Positions 9,548 to 17,188 of a stretch of DNA of 64,000 bases are shown here, one piece after another (the stretch's first letter is position 1; every line of letters starts with the position of its first letter). The stretch comes from Chthonomonas sp. UBA1950 (GTDB lineage Bacteria > Armatimonadota > Fimbriimonadia > Fimbriimonadales > Fimbriimonadaceae), in assembly GCA_002336105.1 (NCBI GenBank), contig DDEQ01000039.1, positions 108,698-172,697 of the forward strand, read 5' to 3'. A program made the position numbers and the translations under genes. The notes under the pieces were generated by a model. The model ran no database searches, was not told the DNA's origin, and worked only from the letters and a program-made list of their open reading frames with translations.

Positions 9548-10306
9548 TTAGAGTCTGATCGCAGTGTAGTGTATTCGATCTGATTTGTGTCTTGGAGGAT
9601 TCAGAGTGTAACTGTGAAATGCCCGAATAGAACCAAAACCGGCCTTTTCTAGCATCGCTACAACATCATCGTGATCGTAAGCGCGTTGTTCATGAATCTC
9701 CATGAACTCTTGATCACGAAACCAGAATTTCATTCTCACAACGATCTTTTTCGTGGATTCGTTCCATTCGCCAACCCACTTGTAGCGAAGCTTGGAATTT
9801 GCACGCGAGCTTTCTTGGTCAAACATTTGCTCTCTAAAGGCATAAGCAGTGTTCAAATCGAAAATCCAACTTGCTCCTGCGGGCAAATGTCGGGCGACGG
9901 AATGAAAAGCGTTTTGCAGTAACTCAGGTTCCAGAATGTTGTTAAGACTATCGAAAAAGCTAAACGCGGCGTCAAATCGACGGCCAAGTTCGAAGTTTGT
10001 CGCGTCGGCTACCCAGTAATCGATGGGCATTTTCCTTGATTTAGCCTTTCGTTTAGCTTCGCGAATCATTCCTTCGGAAAGATCAAATCCGGCGACTTCG
10101 AAGCCTTCTCTCAGAAGTAGTTCCGACATTGAGCCAGTCCCACAGCAGACATCAAGTAACGATTTCGGATGTACATCCTGATGTGCTAACAGGAGCAAGT
10201 AGTAGCTTGACCACATTCTGTAGGGCACTGCCTTCATCAGTTCGTCGTAGTAAGGTGCGACGGGTCCGAACGATTTTGGCCCTGATGAGTCGGGTTGACA
10301 TGCCAT
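9548..10306 (-). CDS. Class I SAM-dependent methyltransferase
   Basis: The AdoMet-binding motif I is LLDVCCGTGSMSELL, followed by FEVAGFDLSEGMI (motif post-I) and AFSFFDSLNNIL, which are typical of small-molecule class I methyltransferases. The acceptor substrate is unknown. I prefer ATG 10306, which makes a 252-residue protein starting shortly before the family-like FGPVAPYYDELM; a TTG at 10348 would add 14 residues. Neither candidate has a convincing ribosome site. It is divergently placed from the TlpA-like lipoprotein gene. Confidence 0.85.
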   Translation of the reverse strand: MACQPDSSGPKSFGPVAPYYDELMKAVPYRMWSSYYLLLLAHQDVHPKSLLDVCCGTGSMSELLLREGFEVAGFDLSEGMIREAKRKAKSRKMPIDYWVADATNFELGRRFDAAFSFFDSLNNILEPELLQNAFHSVARHLPAGASWIFDLNTAYAFREQMFDQESSRANSKLRYKWVGEWNESTKKIVVRMKFWFRDQEFMEIHEQRAYDHDDVVAMLEKAGFGSIRAFHSYTLNPPRHKSDRIHYTAIRL

Positions 10307-10416
10307 GATGAAGCTGTTTGCGAACCTTAGCGAGAATTGCGTGAACAAAACCGTCTAGGCTGATTATTTACCCCGATTAGTTTGATGAATGTTGATTCCT
10401 AAATCGAGACCTTATT

Positions 10417-10935
10417 ATGAAATTTGCGCTTGATTCGTCACGCCTCGCAAAATGTCTTGCGACAACGATAATCTCAAATGCACTATTCATCGGTTGTCAA
10501 CCATCCGAGCCGATGGTTGGTGATGCGCTACCGGAATTCAGCCTGCAACCCCTGAAAGATTCGAAATCCAAAGTGACGTCAGATTCGTTGAAGGGCAAAG
10601 TTATCGTGATGGATTTCTGGGCAACTTGGTGCGGCCCTTGCAGAATGTTCTCGCCGCTAGTCGAAGGATTAGCTGATAAGTACGCGGCCAAGGGGGTTCA
10701 GTTCATGGCTGTTTCCAGCGAACCGCAACAGGATATTGCTGCTTTCGAAGCCAAGACGCCTCACAAAATCTCAGTCTTTGTTGACCCGTTAGGTGGGGCA
10801 AGTGCTGCTCTCAAAGTGAATGCCTTGCCTACCCTGATCATCGTGGGTAAAGACGGAACCGTCAAGTTTTTTAGCGCCGGATTTGACGACACAACCATCT
10901 CAAAAATGGACTCAATCCTTTCAAAGGAGATCTAG
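10417..10935 (+). CDS. TlpA-like thioredoxin-fold lipoprotein
   Basis: The N-terminus carries a lipoprotein signal with cysteine C27 after LFIG, so it is predicted to be lipidated and membrane-tethered outside the cytoplasm. The thioredoxin/AhpC-TSA domain follows, with the redox motif W71-C-G-P-C75 in FWATWCGPC and the cis-Pro loop in VNALPTLIIV. Proteins of this kind (TlpA, ResA, DsbE) move electrons between periplasmic thiols, for instance in cytochrome or MsrB maintenance. The physical partner is unknown. The next gene follows after 9 nt. Confidence 0.9.
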   Translation: MKFALDSSRLAKCLATTIISNALFIGCQPSEPMVGDALPEFSLQPLKDSKSKVTSDSLKGKVIVMDFWATWCGPCRMFSPLVEGLADKYAAKGVQFMAVSSEPQQDIAAFEAKTPHKISVFVDPLGGASAALKVNALPTLIIVGKDGTVKFFSAGFDDTTISKMDSILSKEI

Positions 10936-10944
10936 TCGAACCCA

Positions 10945-11307
10945 GTGTTAATCGAGATTAATATCGAATCTCTAAGAGAGATTTCGGTTGGGGTGATCGG
11001 TTGGCCCGTTTCTCCGGCTCACTTGCGAGAGATGGGGCGGTGGAAGGCGCTTCTAACGAGTGAAGGTCTCGTTCCCAAATTGGTGCTGAGTGCCGAACGG
11101 TGGACTGGGCAAATGCGCCGCGACGCGGAGGCATTTATTCTTGAGCCAGTTTTTGTTGAGGGACTCTCCCTTGATGTGCCTTACGAAGTGCTCTCAACCT
11201 TTGCGTATTTCCCCCAAATCCAAGTCGTAGCCGTCGGACCAGCCATCGAAAGTACGTGGGAGAGATTGAGAGTTCAACTTGTTAATGCCAGAGTTATTCA
11301 AAACTAG
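10945..11307 (+). CDS. Hypothetical soluble protein
   Basis: This 120-residue frame begins at a GTG just downstream of the TlpA-like gene and is probably on the same transcript. It has no signal peptide, membrane segment or cysteine cluster. The sequence alternates hydrophobic strands (VGVIGWPVS, VVAVGP) and helices, like a small alpha/beta fold. I do not recognise the family. The exact start is uncertain because the upstream spacing gives no clear ribosome site. Confidence 0.55.
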   Translation: MLIEINIESLREISVGVIGWPVSPAHLREMGRWKALLTSEGLVPKLVLSAERWTGQMRRDAEAFILEPVFVEGLSLDVPYEVLSTFAYFPQIQVVAVGPAIESTWERLRVQLVNARVIQN

Positions 11308-11381
11308 CACTATTACTGCTCTCAAGTATTTGGATCTGAAATGCCGATAAGTCACTAAGCGAGTGCGCATCGGGTTTCTGT

Positions 11382-13313
11382 ATGTTTAAGAATCTTTCAA
11401 TTAAGCGTCGTGTAGGGCTCTTAGTAGGCCTCGGCATTTTTGCTTGCATTGTCCTAAGTGCAATGCAGATGGTTTCCCAAGCAACGTTGTCTAGTGAGCA
11501 AGACAGATGTTACAAGCTTTCAAGAGATGCGGAAGAAGCAACGAGGGTCTCGAAAATTGGCTTTGATATGTACTCAATTGTCGCGGATCTACAGATCAAT
11601 CGAGATCTGAAGGCTGATGAAGAAGATTGGGCGAAGATTGTCGAGCAGTCAGGCTCGAAAATCAAGCACTTCAAAGAGCTCTTATCTGGTGATTCCGAGA
11701 AAAAAGCGTTTGAGAAGTATTTTGTTGCGTACAACAAGCTGCTCGAACTTCGAAACACAAAGATGCGCCCTGCCGCCGAGAAGACAACCGAGCTGACGAA
11801 GGAGATGCGGATGTTCGACGGCGAAATCGACGACGAAAAACAAAAGATGGCTGATGCCGGTGACGAGGTTGCAGCACACATCCGTGCAAGAGCGAAGGCG
11901 GCAGATGTCGCATTTAATCAACAAATCGTTGCTGCTCGAACACAGGCCTGGACAGTCGGCTTGGCTGTCGTTTTCTTCATGGTTATTCTCGGTATCCAGA
12001 CCGTCGTCTCCATTTCGAAGAAACTCAACTCTTTAAGACTCGCCTCAAGTGAAATCGCCCATGGTAACTATGAGGTGGATTTACCTGACAGCGGGACAGA
12101 TGAGGTTGGCGCTCTGGCAAGCTCGTTTAGGGAAATGGTGGATTCGGCGAAGACTAAGATTGATGTCGCTAGAGAGATTGCCGGAGGCAACCTGACCCGT
12201 GACAAGGTTGCGACTTCGGACAAAGACATGCTGGGTCATGCGCTTGAAACAATGATCTTAGGTCTTCGCGAGCTTGTTTCAAAAGTCTCAAGCTGTAGTC
12301 AGCAAGTTTCGTACGTATCAAATGAGATACAAGCTTCGACTGTCCAAGTTGGATCCGCAACAAACGAGATCGCTGAGGGAAGTGAAAAGCTTGCGGAATC
12401 AGCATCAGAGGTCGCATCTACGATGTCGAATTTGGTGACTTCAGTGAAATCAGTCGAGTCTGCAAGTCAGGCTCAGTTGAAGTCGGTGGAGGCCGCAAAT
12501 ACCAGCATTGTGGAGTGCGCATCGGTTGCAAATGGTGTGGCCGTTTCGGCAGACAATGTCGTCAACATCGCACTCAAGAGTCGAGAACAGGCTAACGATG
12601 TTGTGAAGAGCAACGAAGTTGTGACCCAACACGTCGCTGAATCATCAAAACGAGTCTCCGAGCTGGAAACTTCGGTCAAGCAAATCGATCTGATTGTAAA
12701 GTCCATTGAGAACATCTCCGAGCAGACGAATTTGCTCGCTTTGAATGCGGCTATAGAGGCAGCCCGAGCAGGTGAACACGGGCGGGGCTTTGCGGTTGTT
12801 GCCGATGAAGTTCGAAAGCTGGCTGAACAAGCTAATTCGCAGACGAAGCAAATCTTTGACCTTGTGCAGCTATTACGAACAAATGTGGATGCGACCGTTC
12901 AAGCAATTGACCAAACGGTTCCGTTGGTCGCGTCCAGTTCCTCCAAAGCCGATGACGTGAACTCGGCGCTTCAAAATATCGTCAACTCGATCACGACGGT
13001 CGCAAAGGATGCCCGAGGAATGGCTTCGTCCTGTGAAATGTCCTCGGAATTAGTGGCTGGAATTCGAGATGCCGCCACTGGTAATGCCCAACTTTCGCGA
13101 GAGATGAGTCAGCAAGTTGAGCAGGTCGCTGAAACGATCCAAAATGTGGCTGCGTTTAGCGAGGAGAGTGCTGCTGGTGCCCAACAACTCAGCGCGACGT
13201 CAAGCGAGCTGACGAACTCAGCCAAGTTGCTTACGTCAGAGTCTGAGGCGCTTGATAGTGAACTCGCGAAGTTCCGAACTACAGACTCAGCAGTAAAGTT
13301 ACGGGTTGCATAA
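11382..13313 (+). CDS. Methyl-accepting chemotaxis protein
   Basis: This is a 643-residue receptor: TM1 at about 11-31, a helical-bundle sensor region at 32-188, TM2 at about 189-211 (VGLAVVFFMVILGIQTVV), a HAMP domain at about 212-265, and then the long signalling coiled coil. The strictly conserved hairpin tip that contacts CheA/CheW is present around 443-475 (SEQTNLLALNAAIEAARAGE, GRGFAVVADEVRKLAE). The ligand is unknown; the sensor part is short and helical, like the 4HB class. No che genes lie nearby. A strong hairpin overlaps its stop codon. Confidence 0.95.
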   Translation: MFKNLSIKRRVGLLVGLGIFACIVLSAMQMVSQATLSSEQDRCYKLSRDAEEATRVSKIGFDMYSIVADLQINRDLKADEEDWAKIVEQSGSKIKHFKELLSGDSEKKAFEKYFVAYNKLLELRNTKMRPAAEKTTELTKEMRMFDGEIDDEKQKMADAGDEVAAHIRARAKAADVAFNQQIVAARTQAWTVGLAVVFFMVILGIQTVVSISKKLNSLRLASSEIAHGNYEVDLPDSGTDEVGALASSFREMVDSAKTKIDVAREIAGGNLTRDKVATSDKDMLGHALETMILGLRELVSKVSSCSQQVSYVSNEIQASTVQVGSATNEIAEGSEKLAESASEVASTMSNLVTSVKSVESASQAQLKSVEAANTSIVECASVANGVAVSADNVVNIALKSREQANDVVKSNEVVTQHVAESSKRVSELETSVKQIDLIVKSIENISEQTNLLALNAAIEAARAGEHGRGFAVVADEVRKLAEQANSQTKQIFDLVQLLRTNVDATVQAIDQTVPLVASSSSKADDVNSALQNIVNSITTVAKDARGMASSCEMSSELVAGIRDAATGNAQLSREMSQQVEQVAETIQNVAAFSEESAAGAQQLSATSSELTNSAKLLTSESEALDSELAKFRTTDSAVKLRVA

Positions 13314-13334
13314 ACCCGTAGCTTTACTGCTGAG
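13286..13334. terminator. Bidirectional terminator-like hairpin between convergent genes
   Basis: The arms 13286-13307 and 13313-13334 pair along about 22 bp with only one G-T pair, and the hairpin spans the stop codon of the chemoreceptor gene. The minus-strand kinase gene ends 2 nt away. There is no long T run, so termination efficiency is uncertain. Confidence 0.7.
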
Positions 13335-13335
13335 C

Positions 13336-14943
13336 TTATTCCCCTGAGTGACGGGGAAACTTGATCTCCGCCACGGTCCAACCCAGAACGTCTCGCATGG
13401 TGAACTTACCAGCAAGCGCTCGCGCTAGATTATCGACGATCTTTAGTCCAAGGTTGCTCTTGACCGAAGGGTCAAAATCTGGCGGTAAAGAGTCACCGCT
13501 GTTGGACACCCAGAGGCTGACTTCTTCATCATGAGCCTCAATATTCACATGAATCTCGCCTTGTAGGGTCACTTCAAAACCGTGTTCAATCGCGTTTTGT
13601 ATAAGTTCGTTGAGAACGAGAGCAACCTGGGTTGCATGATTCATGCTTAGGGTTACGTCTTCGCCACGTACTTCAAATTTGATCTTTCGGTCCGGCAACA
13701 GGAGCGATGATTGCTGGTGGTGAACCAGTGTTTCGGCGATGCTCTTAATGCCGACGTGGTCGAGGTCTTCACGACTAAGTAAGTCGTGAACGGAAGCAAT
13801 TGCAAGAATTCGGTTGAGCGTGTCTGAAAGAGCTTGTTCGACGGTGTCGTATGAACTCATCCGCATTTGGAGCCTTAGAAGTGAAGCCACCTGTTGCAGA
13901 TTGTTCTTTACGCGGTGATGCATCTCTTGCATCAAGGTGTTTCGAACCTGAAGCTTTGCGTGCTCAATGGATACTGCCGCTTGTTTCGCCAAGGTTTCAA
14001 GGGCCTTGATCTCGTCGGGTTGGAACGTTCTGACTTCGCTGGTGTAGCAGCTAAGGACACCAATCGGACGCTCTTGAAGGGTGAGTGGCACACAGATCAT
14101 GCTTCGAAGTCCCTGTTCTTCGGCAAGATCGTGACCTACATATTCTGGGTCGGTCAAAACGTCGCGAACAATGATGGGGCGGTTTTCTTCGATGGCCCGT
14201 CCAGCAATGGACTCGCCCAATTTGATTGCTCGCTTGCGTTGATAGGCTTTTGCCGGTGCCTGTGTGGCACGCAAAACAAGCTCGCCTCGGTTCTCATCGA
14301 GAAGTCGAACGGTACAAACGCGGTAGTCAAACTGTTGCGCGGTGAGATTTACCAACAATTGCAGAATCTCTTCGACATACGGGCTGGTCGCGATCGTCTT
14401 GCTCACTTCGCTAAGAGCGCCAAGACGATTGCTCTGGTTGCCAGCTTGGAATGCTCCGACATACCCTTGAACACTCAACGACAAAAGATTTGTGAGGTCA
14501 ATCAAGCGCTTCCTTTCGGAAGCATGGAAGTTCCACTGTTGTGAACTCGCGAGGAGCAGTACCCCGTAAACATGCTTGTTGCGGTCGATTAAAGGGAGTG
14601 AAGCTAGCGACTCACAATCGGAACCTTCGACTCCTGGATAGTTCGCAAACAGCTTGTGGTCTTGAGCGCCTTTGCGAATGAAGAATGGTTCACCAGTGAG
14701 AAGGCATTGACCCGTGATGCCGACTCCCTTCCCCATTCTAAGTCGATGAACCAACTCTGGAACCATCGTGCTCGCTCGGAGCCCGAGCCCGTCACCTGGC
14801 TCTCGGTACAAGATGTCGCACGAGTCGCAATCGAAGACGCCTTTGCAAATCCAAACGTATTCAGACAGCAGATCGTCTTTCGTCCCCGCCCGAGTCATTG
14901 CTTCGAGGAACTGTAGATTGACGGAATCAAGAGTTGGCTTCAT
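13336..14943 (-). CDS. GAF-domain sensor histidine kinase (HisKA_2 type)
   Basis: This is a 535-residue soluble kinase. It has two GAF domains (about 15-160 and 185-325; the second contains ESIAGRAIEENRPIIVRDVL), then a HisKA_2 dimerisation helix with the phosphoacceptor in MQEMHHRVKNNLQ (H342/H343), and an HATPase domain with the N-box ELIQNAIEHG and G-box NLGLKIVDNLA. GAF pairs sense small ligands or redox state. No response regulator is adjacent. The start lies 2 nt after the M16 stop, making it the last gene of a three-gene operon. Confidence 0.92.
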   Translation of the reverse strand: MKPTLDSVNLQFLEAMTRAGTKDDLLSEYVWICKGVFDCDSCDILYREPGDGLGLRASTMVPELVHRLRMGKGVGITGQCLLTGEPFFIRKGAQDHKLFANYPGVEGSDCESLASLPLIDRNKHVYGVLLLASSQQWNFHASERKRLIDLTNLLSLSVQGYVGAFQAGNQSNRLGALSEVSKTIATSPYVEEILQLLVNLTAQQFDYRVCTVRLLDENRGELVLRATQAPAKAYQRKRAIKLGESIAGRAIEENRPIIVRDVLTDPEYVGHDLAEEQGLRSMICVPLTLQERPIGVLSCYTSEVRTFQPDEIKALETLAKQAAVSIEHAKLQVRNTLMQEMHHRVKNNLQQVASLLRLQMRMSSYDTVEQALSDTLNRILAIASVHDLLSREDLDHVGIKSIAETLVHHQQSSLLLPDRKIKFEVRGEDVTLSMNHATQVALVLNELIQNAIEHGFEVTLQGEIHVNIEAHDEEVSLWVSNSGDSLPPDFDPSVKSNLGLKIVDNLARALAGKFTMRDVLGWTVAEIKFPRHSGE

Positions 14944-14945
14944 TT

Positions 14946-16181
14946 CTAGGCTTCGCTGATGGGGCCGATAGCAGTGGTGCTTACTTTGTCCAGACCGAGC
15001 ATCTTGTTGGCAAGGCTGATGACTTGTTCATTCGTGACGTTATTGATTTTTCCAAGTGTTTCAGAAAGTGGAATGTCTCGACCATGATGGAGTTCGTTTC
15101 GGCTCATGCGCATCATGCGACCGCTCATCCCTTCGAGGGCGAGAACAGTGTTCCCGCAGATGTTGCGCTTAGTGCGAGCGAGCTCGTCGGCCTCAAGTCC
15201 TTCTTTCATCAGCTTGTCAAACTCCACTCGCACAATCTCTTGCACGAGCGGCCAGTTTTGCGGGCTTGTGCCACCGTAAACAGTGTATGCGCCGCCAGCC
15301 CCATAGGTGAGGGAGTAAGAACCGATTGCATAAACCAACCCGCGCTTCTCGCGGACTTCCTGGAACAGTCGAGAAGACATGCTTCCGCCCAGCGCCGCAT
15401 CCAGAACAACAAGCGTATAGAGGTCCGCATCGTAAAGCGAAACTCCATCGGTTCCAATGCAGAAATGGACCTGCTCGACATCTTTCTCTTCGAAGTGTAC
15501 GGAGGCTGACCCCGAAGGCCGGCTTGGCTGTTCATCTGTGACGGTGTGAGCGATTTTGCCCAGATTCGCTTCGGCAGCTTTTCGAACTGCCTCAGGATCA
15601 ACATTTCCAGCGACGGTTAGGAGAACGTTTTCTGCTCGATAGCGACGATCCATATATCGCAAGATGTCTTCGCGCGTGAAAGATGCAACCGACTCTGGAG
15701 TACCAATAATGGGCTTGCCAAGGGGATGGTCTCCCCATCGGTAACCCAAGTGAAGCTCATGAACCTGGTCGCTCGGCTCGTCTTCACTTCGCTTGATCTC
15801 CTCTAGAACAACGCCTTTCTCTCTTGAAAGCTCTTCCGGGTCCATCAGAGAGTGGAGCATCATGTCGCTCAAGACATCGACGCCGTTTGCGACATCGTCA
15901 GCGAGCACACGACAGTAGTAGCAGGTCGACTCTTTGTCTGTGAAAGCGTTGAGCGAACCGCCTTGTCCTTCAATGGATTCGGCAATCTGCTTGGCCGTTC
16001 GCTTCTCTGTGCCTTTGAACAGCATGTGCTCAATCAGGTGAGTGATACCGGCTTCGTTATCAAACTCGTGGCGGCTACCGGTTTTGCACCATAAACCAAT
16101 GGCGGCCGACTGAACATGGCCGACAGGTTCGACGACGAGACGAACGCCGTTATCCAGCGTGTACTTTACAACTTCACTCAT
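14946..16181 (-). CDS. M16-family zinc peptidase (processing-peptidase type)
   Basis: The inverted zinc motif HLIEH is at residues 48-52 (ITHLIEHMLFKGT). The third ligand lies in KGVVLEEIKRSEDEP near 128, and the R/Y substrate-binding motif is in the C-terminal half (RLFQEVREKRGLVYAIGSYS). At 411 residues it has the length of the single-chain PqqL/MPP-beta-like subclass, which usually dimerises and degrades peptides. There is no signal peptide, so it is likely cytoplasmic. Its ATG overlaps the stop of the FAH gene by 4 nt (ATGA), implying coupled translation. Confidence 0.92.
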   Translation of the reverse strand: MSEVVKYTLDNGVRLVVEPVGHVQSAAIGLWCKTGSRHEFDNEAGITHLIEHMLFKGTEKRTAKQIAESIEGQGGSLNAFTDKESTCYYCRVLADDVANGVDVLSDMMLHSLMDPEELSREKGVVLEEIKRSEDEPSDQVHELHLGYRWGDHPLGKPIIGTPESVASFTREDILRYMDRRYRAENVLLTVAGNVDPEAVRKAAEANLGKIAHTVTDEQPSRPSGSASVHFEEKDVEQVHFCIGTDGVSLYDADLYTLVVLDAALGGSMSSRLFQEVREKRGLVYAIGSYSLTYGAGGAYTVYGGTSPQNWPLVQEIVRVEFDKLMKEGLEADELARTKRNICGNTVLALEGMSGRMMRMSRNELHHGRDIPLSETLGKINNVTNEQVISLANKMLGLDKVSTTAIGPISEA

Positions 16182-16963
16182 AGATTCTCTGATGCCAGTT
16201 TAAAGGAAAGAGTCCCAAGTTTCTCTACTGCAATTTGCACTTCATCGCCAGGGGAGAGCGTGATTGGACTTTCAAAGTCGACGATAGGACCGAATGCAAA
16301 GACATCGCCTTCTCGGATCGGACCGTTTTGACTTGCCGCTGAAATAGCTTGGGCAAAAGTGAACGGAAGGTTATTGATGTTTCCTCGGGCAACTTCAACG
16401 CCCCCGATTCTTGCTACGGCTTCGAGCGAATATTTCCTGCCGTTTTCTTCACTCTCGAGGTTATCGTCAAGTTCGTCTGGAGTGGTGATAACCGGTCCAA
16501 TGACGCCTCCGAAATCGTGCGAACCACCCACACTTCCAATTCGCTTTTCGGATCGGAACTGATCGGTGGAAACAAGCAAGTTGATGAGCGTGACGCCGAG
16601 AACGATTTCATCGGACTGCAATGTTTCAATCTGATGTGCGTCAGAAACCGCGATGGCGGCAATCATGGGCAAGAAAGTGAATTCCTGCGAGATCTCGGGT
16701 GACCCGACGTAATGGTTTGAACCCACCAAGTTAGACGGGTTCGAAAAGAAGTATTTGGGGTCGAGTTGCTCCTCTTCTTGTAGGTCGGTTCTGTAAACCC
16801 GGATAGAGGGGGCATGTTTGATGGGCGCCAACGGACGGACTTGGTCGACTTCGTGAACACCAATCGCCTCTCCACCGTTCGTCTCGTACACCTTTCCGCT
16901 GAACACCATGCCCGAACGAATCGTGCCTGGCTCGTCGCGGAGTTCAAATCGACAAAGCTTCAT
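16178..16963 (-). CDS. Fumarylacetoacetate-hydrolase-family protein
   Basis: This 261-residue protein shows the FAH fold: an N-terminal cap region (CRFELRDEPGTIRSG) and a C-terminal beta-roll with GPVITTPDELDD and GDVFAFGP, resembling the metal-dependent FAH/2-keto-acid hydrolase or decarboxylase family. The canonical HxxE metal triad is not obvious in my reading, so the activity is unassigned. It is the first gene of the FAH-M16-kinase operon. A TACCCT box on the minus strand at 16971-16976 sits 7 nt before the ATG, and there is no Shine-Dalgarno. Confidence 0.7.
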   Translation of the reverse strand: MKLCRFELRDEPGTIRSGMVFSGKVYETNGGEAIGVHEVDQVRPLAPIKHAPSIRVYRTDLQEEEQLDPKYFFSNPSNLVGSNHYVGSPEISQEFTFLPMIAAIAVSDAHQIETLQSDEIVLGVTLINLLVSTDQFRSEKRIGSVGGSHDFGGVIGPVITTPDELDDNLESEENGRKYSLEAVARIGGVEVARGNINNLPFTFAQAISAASQNGPIREGDVFAFGPIVDFESPITLSPGDEVQIAVEKLGTLSFKLASENL

Positions 16964-17188
16964 TAACTAAAGGGTACCGGTTTCACCATTTATGTGTGTG
17001 ATCACTGGCCTCGAAGAAATGTAAGAGAGCATTCGATTCAGATATCGAAGCAGTGAAATCAAACCTTCAAATGTCTGGTTCTGTCATTCCTAACAAAAGG
17101 TAATTGAGCCAGTCGCGGGGAATGAACTGCTGCAGAATGCCCCAGAAGGGGACGAATGGGGACGCCGGGCGGTAAACTTTTAAGTCCC

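Noticed and set aside
16964..17188. T-box leader of ileS
   Set aside because: The region lacks the T-box antiterminator sequence and a specifier-like stem; only a short CCCC...GGGG pair is visible.
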